Program-made: the position numbers and the translations under genes | Origin: Candidatus Nomurabacteria bacterium | Lineage (GTDB): Bacteria; Patescibacteriota; Minisyncoccia; Phycocordibacterales; UBA9973 | NCBI GenBank assembly: GCA_943354205.1 | Contig: CALRBJ010000018.1 | Location: 1-10,508, forward strand | Reading direction: 5' to 3' | DNA length: 10,508 nucleotides | In this document: positions 1 to 5,253 of the stretch, piece by piece | Numbering within the stretch: position 1 is the stretch's first letter | Layout: every line of letters begins with the position of its first letter | Notes under the pieces: generated by a model | Told to the model about the DNA's origin: nothing | Databases searched by the model: none | Seen by the model: the letters and a program-made list of their open reading frames with translations, nothing else

Positions 1-794
1 AAAATAAAGAAACCATGGCAGTGGGGTCGTCTGTCATTATCAACAATCCGCGCACTATCGTAGAACGCGCGCAGAGCGCAGAGTACAATCTCTTCTTTTT
101 CAGTAAAAAAATGCTGGCTACTGTCGGTGGGGCCATGGTCGTGCCGGGGGCATTCTCGGCTTATCGCAAGGAAGTATTCGAAAAGCTCGGTGGGTATAGG
201 CAGGCGCACAATTGGGAAGACGGCGAGCTGACCTACCGCATCCAAGCAGCCGGGCTCAAGGTCGACCAGGCACATGATGTATTTTCTTATACAAATGCGC
301 CCAAAACAGTGGGCGCCCTTTTCCGCCAGCGCTTGCGCTGGGCTTACGGATTTTTAAACAATACTTTCGATTATCGCCGAGTTATTTTGAATAAAAAATA
401 CGGCAATTTTGGTACCTTTACCATACCGACGGCGCTCCTCGCCTATGTGGTCATACTGTATGTATTCTTTGTCGGCTGGTGGAAGGTCATCTCTGGGTTG
501 GTCGAGAAAATAATCGAGGTGCGAGCAGTCGGACTTGCTAGGGCCTTTTCTTTTTTCCATCCTTTGGATCTTTTCCATATCGATACTAGGGCGATAGCTA
601 TATTCCCTATGGTCTTGCTTGTTTCGGTAGTTTCTTTTATGTTGATCGGGCGATTCTTTGTGCGGGAAAAGCGCAATCGTTCGAGCTTTGCGTCTATTTT
701 TTATTTCTTTATTTTGTACAATCTAGTCGTGCCGTTTTGGATCATCGTCTCCATTTACAAGACCGCGACTGCGCAAAAAGTTTCTTGGCGATAA
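1..794 (+). CDS. Processive-type family 2 glycosyltransferase, C-terminal part (N-terminus outside window)
   Basis: The reading frame is open to the left edge (first full codon at base 3), so the ATG at 15 is probably internal and the nucleotide-binding N-terminal half is missing. Counting from that ATG, the visible part shows an acceptor/catalytic segment with PGAFSAYRKEVFEKLGGY near residue 44, an ED pair in NWEDGELTYRI (E68, D69) and the QxxRW motif (Q105, R108, W109). Three hydrophobic spans follow, near 134-156, 194-215 and 225-248. This order (ED, QxxRW, then C-terminal membrane helices) is typical of membrane GT2 enzymes of the BcsA/PgaC/hyaluronan-synthase group, which polymerise or transfer sugars from UDP-sugars at the inner face of the membrane. 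The sugar and product cannot be told from this part. The next gene starts 9 nt downstream and is probably co-transcribed. GT2 assignment is confident; processivity is inferred. Confidence 0.88.
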   Translation, partial: NKETMAVGSSVIINNPRTIVERAQSAEYNLFFFSKKMLATVGGAMVVPGAFSAYRKEVFEKLGGYRQAHNWEDGELTYRIQAAGLKVDQAHDVFSYTNAPKTVGALFRQRLRWAYGFLNNTFDYRRVILNKKYGNFGTFTIPTALLAYVVILYVFFVGWWKVISGLVEKIIEVRAVGLARAFSFFHPLDLFHIDTRAIAIFPMVLLVSVVSFMLIGRFFVREKRNRSSFASIFYFFILYNLVVPFWIIVSIYKTATAQKVSWR

Positions 795-803
795 TAATAT
801 TTT

Positions 804-1526
804 ATGAACACATTCGACTGGAAAAAGTATCTAATAGTTTTCTTGATAACCTTAGGAATTTTTATTTCTGTCTTTTACCTTTCAAACTATTTGAGCAACA
901 AAAAAATCACTTATCTGAAAGACACCCAAGAAGCCATCTCTATGAACATCCTCGCTTCCGAAGTGCAGTTTAGTCTGCTCGAGCATAAACAGTGCGAAGA
1001 CGTGGGCGCCTCCGTGCTCTCGGGGGAGATAAACGATCTGGGCTCGAAGCTCTCGTATGCCGAAGTCCAATTCGGCGGTAGCGACAAGCGCGTGGTGGAT
1101 TTGAAGAGCTATTATTCGCTACTCCAAATAAAAGACTACTTGCTCATGCTCTCGCTCGCCGAGAAATGCGAAACTCACCCTATATTTGTGCTCTACTTTT
1201 ATCAGCCGACCGAGTCTTGTCCTGACTGTGTGAAAGAAAATTATGTCGTCGATGCCCTTCGCCAAAAGTATCCGACACTCCGCATTTATTCTTTTGATTA
1301 CAGCTTGGATCTTTTAGCCATAAAAACCATGGCTTCCATCTATAAAGTGCCGGCCAAAATGCCAGTCTTAGTCATAAACAATAAAGTTTATTCCGGATTC
1401 TACTCTCTCGAGCAAATCGAAAAAACTCTGCCCGCTCTCAAAAACCTCCTTCCAAAACCGACAACTCCATCTACTGAAAAAACTCCCGCCCAAACTCCAC
1501 CAGCAGGGGATACAGAGACAAAATAA
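804..1526 (+). CDS. Membrane-anchored thioredoxin-fold protein with CPDC motif
   Basis: A 240-residue protein with one N-terminal membrane span (about residues 9-28) after a short Lys-containing start, so probably a signal anchor with the rest outside the membrane. A middle segment (about 45-120) is not recognised. The C-terminal part looks like a thioredoxin fold: a beta strand FVLYFYQ, then a CxxC centre C139-P-D-C142, and a Met-Pro dipeptide (M186-P187) at the place of the cis-proline loop. The tail (216-240) is rich in Pro and Thr and probably disordered. The expected role is thiol-disulfide exchange at the cell surface, but oxidase, reductase and isomerase cannot be told apart. C64 and C122 lie outside the CxxC. 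The ATG at 804 is chosen because it starts just before the membrane span; there is no Shine-Dalgarno sequence. It lies 9 nt behind the glycosyltransferase. Confidence 0.75.
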   Translation: MNTFDWKKYLIVFLITLGIFISVFYLSNYLSNKKITYLKDTQEAISMNILASEVQFSLLEHKQCEDVGASVLSGEINDLGSKLSYAEVQFGGSDKRVVDLKSYYSLLQIKDYLLMLSLAEKCETHPIFVLYFYQPTESCPDCVKENYVVDALRQKYPTLRIYSFDYSLDLLAIKTMASIYKVPAKMPVLVINNKVYSGFYSLEQIEKTLPALKNLLPKPTTPSTEKTPAQTPPAGDTETK

Positions 1527-1556
1527 AAATCCCAGAACCTAAAGGTCTGGGGATTT
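1527..1556 (-). terminator. Intrinsic terminator of the Nudix gene, possibly bidirectional
   Basis: Arms 1527-1539 and 1544-1556 around a TAAA loop give about 12 base pairs with two single-base bulges. On the minus strand the hairpin begins at the Nudix stop codon and is followed by ATTTTTATTTT, a good U-tract. On the plus strand it directly follows the stop of the thioredoxin-fold gene, but the following tract is weaker (ATTTAGAG). It sits between convergent genes and may serve both. Confidence 0.7.
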
Positions 1557-2058
1557 AGAGCACGAGGTCTGATTCGAGGCATGGTTTAAGTTCGTATTCA
1601 ATAACCTCGTCGGTGTCAGCGTTGAAGCGCAGAAATCCTTTTACCATTTTTCCGAAAAGGATTTCATTTAAAATTAGCTCGTCGCCTGGTTTCATTTCTA
1701 AAAGAGGCAATTTGTGTATTGCAAATTTATCAGGCTTTCCCATTTCTTCTGTCTCTACAGGAGTGCCTTTCATTTTTGAGCCATCACCGACAAAGAATAA
1801 TACTTGAAAGAGTGGATCCCCAAAAGGCATGTCTCCGCGGTAGAAATCTATCAGTGCCATCCGCTTGAGCGAATCTTCCGCAATTTCACATCCGCCGGAT
1901 TCTTGATTAAATTCGCGTACAGTGCAAGCTTCAGGTGTTTCATCGCCCTCTACTTTCCCACCATAGCCAAAATAATATCCAACTCCTACTTTACGCTTTT
2001 TCTTTGCCAGCAGGACCTCATTATTTTCTACTTGATATAAAATCGTCGCTTTTTTCAT
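1555..2058 (-). CDS. MTH1-like Nudix hydrolase (putative oxidised-nucleotide diphosphatase)
   Basis: A 167-residue single-domain Nudix protein. The Nudix box runs from G34 to G56 (G-x5-E40, then R48-E49-F-N-Q52-E53-S-G55). R48, E49 and E53 are kept, while the first Glu of the usual EE pair is Gln52. Overall it resembles human MTH1/NUDT1: LLAKKKRKVG before the box, GTPVETEEM (98-106) matching the family GTPVExxEM segment, and a C-terminal KGFLRFNADTDEVIEYEL matching the last MTH1 strands. The family hydrolyses oxidised purine dNTPs such as 8-oxo-dGTP to the monophosphate, cleaning the nucleotide pool. Several residues that read the purine in MTH1 appear changed (see findings), so substrate choice is uncertain. 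The start at 2058 gives the usual N-terminal strand; only a loose purine run (AAAAAG) precedes it. It is a single-gene unit between two hairpins. Confidence 0.85.
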   Translation of the reverse strand: MKKATILYQVENNEVLLAKKKRKVGVGYYFGYGGKVEGDETPEACTVREFNQESGGCEIAEDSLKRMALIDFYRGDMPFGDPLFQVLFFVGDGSKMKGTPVETEEMGKPDKFAIHKLPLLEMKPGDELILNEILFGKMVKGFLRFNADTDEVIEYELKPCLESDLVL

Positions 2059-2088
2059 AATGTTCTTTTTCTAGAGTCTATGCTTTTA

Positions 2089-2127
2089 ATTAAAAATGTC
2101 CAGACTTAAAGTCTGGACATTTTTAAT
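2089..2127 (-). terminator. Strong intrinsic terminator after tRNA-Thr
   Basis: A perfect inverted repeat with 18-base arms at 2089-2106 and 2110-2127 and a three-base loop; the core is GTCCAGACT / AGTCTGGAC. It begins one base beyond the CCA end of the tRNA on the minus strand, and the outer A/T part of the stem supplies the U-tract. By symmetry it could work in both directions. It separates the rpsB-tsf-tRNA transcript from the Nudix gene. Confidence 0.85.
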
Positions 2128-2128
2128 T

Positions 2129-2204
2129 TGGAGCCGGAAGAGGGATTCGAACCCACGACATCCAATTTACAAAATTGGCGCTCTACCAACTGAGCTATTC
2201 CGGC
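2129..2204 (-). tRNA. tRNA-Thr (anticodon TGT), CCA encoded
   Basis: A 76-nt cloverleaf on the minus strand. The acceptor stem is GCCGGAA/TTCCGGC with discriminator T and an encoded CCA (2129-2131). The D stem GCTC/GAGC has an 8-nt loop. The anticodon stem CCAAT/ATTGG carries loop TTTGTAA, so the anticodon is TGT, reading ACA (and possibly other ACN) threonine codons. The variable loop is 5 nt and the T loop is TTCGAAT. The T stem GTGGG/CCCTC has one T-T mismatch at the second pair. It lies 13 nt after the small membrane-protein gene and is followed at once by the terminator at 2089-2127, so it is probably processed from the ribosomal-protein transcript. Confidence 0.96.
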
Positions 2205-2217
2205 ATGATTTTGGTTT

Positions 2218-2631
2218 TTAGAAATTTTTCTCTTCCTCTGCTTTTATCTTTTGCGCGACTTTTTTTATTTTCTTTTTATAGTCGGCCACGGCGGAAAGCA
2301 TATTGGAGATCGGGCTGCCCGGTGTGGCGATCTTGTCTTTGATGCCCAAGATATTTTTTATCCTTGGAGCGTATTCATCGCGTTTGCGTTTCCATACATA
2401 CTGCATCTTTATCCAAGTCTTTACTCCACCGAGCACTGCTTGGTGCCCTAAATCCTTCGCATTATTAATAGCATATTCTCGCAAATTTCGCACGGATATT
2501 TCGTGCCAGCCAAAGTGCGCATGCTCGAGCGATACTGTTTCTTCACCCAATCGGATTTTACCTATCTTTCTGTAAAACAGAATCGATAGACCGACCAAAC
2601 TTATTAAAAATAAAATTATTGTTATCAACAT
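2218..2631 (-). CDS. Small single-span membrane protein, unrecognised
   Basis: A 137-residue protein that I do not recognise. Residues 2-20 form one hydrophobic span (MLITIILFLISLVGLSILFY), followed by the basic stretch RKIGKIR, which suggests a type of anchor with the rest on the cytoplasmic side. The soluble part is predicted mostly helical. Its C-terminal third (116-137) is very rich in Lys and Glu (ADYKKKIKKVAQKIKAEEEK), which could be a coiled coil or contact nucleic acid or lipid head groups. It begins 20 nt after tsf and ends 13 nt before tRNA-Thr on the same strand, so it is probably co-expressed with rpsB and tsf. There is no Shine-Dalgarno; the leader is A-rich. The ATG at 2631 puts the membrane span at the extreme N-terminus, which supports this start. 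Confidence 0.7.
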   Translation of the reverse strand: MLITIILFLISLVGLSILFYRKIGKIRLGEETVSLEHAHFGWHEISVRNLREYAINNAKDLGHQAVLGGVKTWIKMQYVWKRKRDEYAPRIKNILGIKDKIATPGSPISNMLSAVADYKKKIKKVAQKIKAEEEKNF

Positions 2632-2651
2632 TTATATTTTTTAGTGAAAGA

Positions 2652-3419
2652 TTACGCGAGTGTATAGATTTTGAAATCTATTACTTTTGCTGTGCCGAGC
2701 ATGGCGCCCACGGTGGTGTCGGGATTTTTTACAAACGGTTGGTCGAGCAAGGTGCGCTCCTTGAAGTAGGTGTCGAGCTTGCCGGCGAGCATCTTTGCTT
2801 TGATCTCCTCTGGACGGTCGCTCTCGTCCACTTCTTTTTTGAAGAGCTCGGCCATTTTGACTTTTACATCCTCGGCGATATTTTCACGCGACACAAATTC
2901 CGGCTTCATGGCCGCCGTGTGCATAGCCACATCGCGCGCCAGCTCTGTGCTGCCGCCTTCCAATTTTACCACAACCGCCATCTTGCCGTTGTGCACATAT
3001 GTGCCGATGATTCCACCACTTACTTCTTCGATTTTTCCAAGCTGGATATTTTCGCCAGTCTTTTGGACGACGGGGGAGATCATGTCGGCAGCGCTGGCCG
3101 TTGTTTTCTCGGCGCCTTCGGCCCAAGCTTTTTCCACAAGATCATTTGAAAGCTTTATGAAGTCTTCATTTTTAGCCACAAAGTCTGTCTCGCAGTTTAG
3201 TACCACAACTACCGCTTTTGCGCCGTCGGTTTTAAGCGACACGAGGCCGTCCATAGTGCTTCGGTCTGCCTTTTTCTCGGCTACCTCGGTGCTTTTCTTT
3301 TTAAGCACCAAAAGCGCGGTTTCCATATCGCCATTCGCTTCCTCCAATGCCTTTTTGCATTGCATTACGGAAACGCCAGTTTTATCTCGTAGTTGTTTTA
3401 CTTGTTCTGCGGTTATCAT
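2652..3419 (-). CDS. tsf: Elongation factor Ts
   Basis: EF-Ts is the guanine-nucleotide exchange factor for EF-Tu, releasing GDP during protein synthesis in the cytoplasm. The 255-residue protein has the N-terminal UBA-like helical domain (about 3-42), with the first family signature LRDKTGVSVMQCKKAL at 10-25, and the second signature LNCETDFVAKN at 74-84. D79 and F80 correspond to the pair that intrudes into the Mg/nucleotide site of EF-Tu. The later AMHTAAMKPEFV segment is also typical. Length lies between the short Thermus form and the E. coli form (283 residues). It follows rpsB on the minus strand, the classic bacterial pair. The immediate leader is the heptamer repeat array, ending 5 nt before the ATG, so there is no Shine-Dalgarno site. 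Confidence 0.97.
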   Translation of the reverse strand: MITAEQVKQLRDKTGVSVMQCKKALEEANGDMETALLVLKKKSTEVAEKKADRSTMDGLVSLKTDGAKAVVVVLNCETDFVAKNEDFIKLSNDLVEKAWAEGAEKTTASAADMISPVVQKTGENIQLGKIEEVSGGIIGTYVHNGKMAVVVKLEGGSTELARDVAMHTAAMKPEFVSRENIAEDVKVKMAELFKKEVDESDRPEEIKAKMLAGKLDTYFKERTLLDQPFVKNPDTTVGAMLGTAKVIDFKIYTLA

Positions 3420-3424
3420 TTGAA

Positions 3425-3487
3425 TTAGTTTTTAGGTGCTAGTGATTAGTGACTAGAAACTAGAACCTAGCCACTAGAACCTGGTTA
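3425..3487. repeat. Degenerate heptamer tandem repeat (YTAGNNN)x9 in the rpsB-tsf spacer
   Basis: On the plus strand nine contiguous 7-base units start at 3425, 3432, 3439, 3446, 3453, 3460, 3467, 3474 and 3481. Eight begin with YTAG (CTAG or TTAG) and the ninth with CTGG. The last three bases vary, and unit CTAGAAC occurs twice (3460, 3474). The array fills 63 of the 77 bases between the rpsB stop and the tsf start, leaving 9 and 5 bases. Because 7 is not a multiple of 3 and CTAG is palindromic, it places stop triplets in all frames. Five CTAG tetramers within 39 bases is notable because CTAG is often rare in bacteria. Confidence 0.85.
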
Positions 3488-3496
3488 ATTATTAAT

Positions 3497-4210
3497 TTAC
3501 TCTGCTTTCACTTTCACCTTGCCATCTTCCCAAGCGTTTTTAAGTTCGCCCAAGAAGAATTTGATAGAAGAAACTGATGCATCGTTTGCGAGGATCGGAT
3601 ATTGGATATTTTTTATGTTGGTGTCGGAGTTTACTAGGGCGATGACTGGGATGCCGACTTTGTTTGCTTCGGATACAGCGATATGTTCGCGTTTGCCGTC
3701 GATGACTAGCACGGCGTCAGCCTTGCGTAGGTTTACAAGTCCAGAGAAAAGCTTTTCCATGCGCTCGATTTCTCGGCTGATTAGAAGCTGTTCCTTTTTA
3801 GTGTATTTGGTAGCAAGCTCGCCCTTGGCGCGCTGGTCCTTCAAATCTACCAAGCGGGTGATGCGCTTCTTTATTTCTGGGAAGTTGGTCAGAGTGCCTC
3901 CTACCCAGCGAGAAACTACGTATGATGCATCCATAGCAAGCGCCGTGGCGAGGACTTCATTGCGAGCCTCTGGCTTTGCGCCGACGATGATTATTTGTTT
4001 GCCTTCGCTTGAAAGCTTGGTCATGAATTCTTTTGCAGTCGCGAGCATCGCGCTTGTTTTTTCCAAGTCGATGATGTCGTTCTTATTCTTCATACCGAAA
4101 AGCATTTTAGAGATGGAAGGGTGTCGGCGGGTTTTGGAATAGCCAAAGTGCGCGCCGGCCTTGAACATCTCATCTATCTTTGAATCGATTTTTGTATTGT
4201 CTGTAGACAT
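3497..4210 (-). CDS. rpsB: Ribosomal protein S2 (uS2)
   Basis: S2 is a small-subunit ribosomal protein at the head-body junction of the 30S particle. The 237-residue sequence has the N-terminal AGAHFGYSKTRRHPSISKM segment (about 18-36), where the family usually has HFGHxxxxWNPKM, the diagnostic RWVGGTLTNF (101-110), and the C-terminal core with VLVIDGKREHIAVSEANKVGIPVIALVNSDTN and an ANDASVSSI segment in place of the usual GNDDAxRSI. It is the first gene of a minus-strand unit rpsB-tsf-small membrane protein-tRNA-Thr. No Shine-Dalgarno site is visible; the 17 bases before the ATG are almost only A and T, preceded by a GC hairpin. Confidence 0.97.
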   Translation of the reverse strand: MSTDNTKIDSKIDEMFKAGAHFGYSKTRRHPSISKMLFGMKNKNDIIDLEKTSAMLATAKEFMTKLSSEGKQIIIVGAKPEARNEVLATALAMDASYVVSRWVGGTLTNFPEIKKRITRLVDLKDQRAKGELATKYTKKEQLLISREIERMEKLFSGLVNLRKADAVLVIDGKREHIAVSEANKVGIPVIALVNSDTNIKNIQYPILANDASVSSIKFFLGELKNAWEDGKVKVKAE

Positions 4211-4320
4211 AATATAAATAAATTTTTCCCCGCTCGTGTCGGGGGTGGTTAATTAATAATCCCTGTGAAGGGAAGTTCCGCGTTCGCATAAAGCTTCGGC
4301 GAGACAGGTCCGTTTTTAAG
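4211..4320 (-). promoter_or_regulatory. Candidate structured leader of rpsB
   Basis: The 4211-4422 stretch has no gene. On the minus (mRNA) strand it holds a hairpin with arms CCCCG/CGGGG (4228-4244) ending 17 nt before the rpsB ATG, and a hairpin TCCCT/AGGGA with a 4-base loop (4260-4273). The bases 4262-4266 (CCTGT) could instead pair with 4304-4308 (ACAGG), enclosing a G+C-richer patch with a possible GAAG/CTTC stem. Such mutually exclusive pairings would suit autoregulation by S2, known for other S2 leaders, but no known motif was recognised. A weak extended -10 candidate (TGC-TACTAT) lies at 4382-4390 on the minus strand. The stretch 4340-4380 is low-complexity with a run of A and T next to GCCC. 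All of this is inference from hand folding. Confidence 0.35.
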
Positions 4321-4422
4321 CATTCCAGCTAGTTTACAAAGGGTTTTTAGAAAATAAAAAGCCCTCCACGGAACTGGCTATATAGTAGCAGAAATAAGGA
4401 TAAAAGGGAAGTATTAAAGGAA

Positions 4423-4445
4423 TTAAACAGGCCTTGCCTGTTAGA
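4423..4445. repeat. 23-bp dyad element, copy 1
   Basis: Half-site TTAAACAGG, 5-base centre CCTTG, second half CCTGTTAGA (one T lost compared with the other copies). The inner hairpin AACAGGC/GCCTGTT is perfect. Its centre lies about 15 bp upstream of the -35 box of the next promoter. It has the same orientation as copy 3 and the opposite orientation to copy 2. Confidence 0.8.
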
Positions 4446-4448
4446 GTA

Positions 4449-4477
4449 TTTACAAGAGCAAGTAAGTGTGCTATATT
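4449..4477 (+). promoter_or_regulatory. Sigma70-type promoter of islet gene 1
   Basis: The -35 box TTTACA (4449-4454) and -10 box TATATT (4472-4477) are separated by exactly 17 bp, each matching consensus at 5 of 6 positions, with an extended -10 TG at 4469-4470. Transcription should start near 4484, which rules out the upstream in-frame GTG at 4466 as the start codon. Confidence 0.8.
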
Positions 4478-4513
4478 CTGGTCAATAAATTCTTTAACTT
4501 AAAATCAAAAATC

Positions 4514-5125
4514 ATGAATAATAAGTTCATTAATCTTATTGCTGATGCAGTTTATCTTGAAAAGCAACTTGGTCATATGTCGCCATTTGCAGTTAATTTC
4601 AATAAAGAAATTGCTAAAAAATTTCCGGACTCAGAAAGAACAGGCCAGTGCGCCTCCTTTTTGGCCGGCAATATAGCTTGTGTTGGTGCACACCATGTAC
4701 CAGAAGGACAAAGTGATAAAAAACTTCGTTATTCTAAAAACGGACACAATAAATTACTGTTTCTTCTTGAATATGAAGATCGCAGTAGCACAGCACCTAA
4801 AAATACCGAAGAAAAGAAAAAATTTGAAGGAGATTCGGTGTATCGTGGTGGGGTCAGATTGTCTGATGGACCCATAATTACTACATCAGGTTTTCATCCA
4901 GTTCTTGACGAAGCACTTTCTTTGACCATTGGATTGTTATGCGCAGATATTGCGTATGGTATTCAAACAAACAGCTTGAGAGAGAAATGGATAAAAGACC
5001 ATTCATTTGAATTCCAGAATCCTTACCTGCTCGCGTTCTGTTCGTTGGTGAATTATGTGCCAACGGTAAATTATGATGAGGCGTTAGAATGGGGACTGAA
5101 AGAAATTGGTGAAAACTTTATTTAA
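4514..5125 (+). CDS. Islet gene 1: soluble protein of unrecognised family
   Basis: A 203-residue protein without a signal peptide or clear membrane span; I do not recognise the family. Visible features are an N-terminal helical part (1-35), a segment with conserved-looking Cys and His residues (QCASFLAGNIACVGAHH, 45-61), a charged low-complexity loop (DRSSTAPKNTEEKKKFEGD, 89-107), then GGVRLSDGPIITTSGFHPVLDEALSLTIG (112-140), which looks like the conserved core, and a helical C-terminus. ATG 4514 is preferred over an in-frame GTG at 4466, because the GTG lies between the -35 and -10 boxes. Base composition is clearly richer in A+T than in the flanking housekeeping genes (18 G+C in the 60 bases at 4561-4620). 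It has its own promoter and terminator and lies between inverted dyad copies 1 and 2, which suggests an acquired single-gene cassette. No function is claimed. Confidence 0.75.
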   Translation: MNNKFINLIADAVYLEKQLGHMSPFAVNFNKEIAKKFPDSERTGQCASFLAGNIACVGAHHVPEGQSDKKLRYSKNGHNKLLFLLEYEDRSSTAPKNTEEKKKFEGDSVYRGGVRLSDGPIITTSGFHPVLDEALSLTIGLLCADIAYGIQTNSLREKWIKDHSFEFQNPYLLAFCSLVNYVPTVNYDEALEWGLKEIGENFI

Positions 5126-5146
5126 TCGTGTCTTGTGTGAAAATTT

Positions 5147-5172
5147 AAGCCTTCTGAAACGAGGGCTTTTTT
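5147..5172 (+). terminator. Intrinsic terminator of islet gene 1
   Basis: Stem AAGCCTTC (5147-5154) and GAGGGCTT (5161-5168) gives 8 pairs with one G-T, around a 6-base loop, with a T tract at 5167-5172. It lies 21 nt after the gene's stop codon. Confidence 0.85.
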
Positions 5173-5181
5173 ATTTATCAA

Positions 5182-5204
5182 TTAAACAGGTAAGGCCTGT
5201 TTAA
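5182..5204. repeat. 23-bp dyad element, copy 2 (inverted)
   Basis: Perfect 9-base half-sites TTAAACAGG and CCTGTTTAA around centre TAAGG. Read on the minus strand it matches copy 3 at 20 of 21 core positions, so it is an inverted copy. It ends 2 bp before the -35 box of islet gene 2, its centre 14 bp upstream of that box. Confidence 0.85.
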
Positions 5205-5206
5205 GA

Positions 5207-5235
5207 TTGACAAGATAGTTTTGAATTGGTATTAT
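5207..5235 (+). promoter_or_regulatory. Sigma70-type promoter of islet gene 2
   Basis: The -35 box TTGACA (5207-5212) is a perfect consensus and the -10 box TATTAT (5230-5235) matches 5 of 6, with a 17-bp spacer. Transcription should start near 5242, only about 12 nt before the ATG at 5254. The in-frame TTG at 5221 lies inside the promoter and cannot be the start. Confidence 0.85.
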
Positions 5236-5253
5236 CCAACAAAATTATTTGTC

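Noticed and set aside
2770..3423. 217-codon plus-strand open frame opposite tsf
   Set aside because: It is antisense to a certain EF-Ts gene, its translation is low-complexity Ser/Thr/Phe-rich, and no start signals are visible.
3425..3487. CRISPR array in the rpsB-tsf spacer
   Set aside because: Repeat period is 7 bp with no spacers of typical length and no cas genes; it is a short tandem repeat.
3519..4142. 207-codon plus-strand open frame opposite rpsB
   Set aside because: Antisense to a certain S2 gene, Ser-rich composition without domains; a mirror of rpsB codon use.
4340..4380. Intrinsic terminator on the minus strand (AGCC/GGCT followed by a T run)
   Set aside because: The stem is only four pairs with mismatches and no minus-strand gene lies upstream; it may be an attenuator or chance.
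4466..4513. Upstream GTG start for islet gene 1
   Set aside because: It lies between the -35 and -10 boxes of a strong promoter, before the expected transcription start.
5221..5253. Upstream TTG start for islet gene 2
   Set aside because: It lies in the promoter spacer of TTGACA-17-TATTAT, so it would not be in the mRNA.
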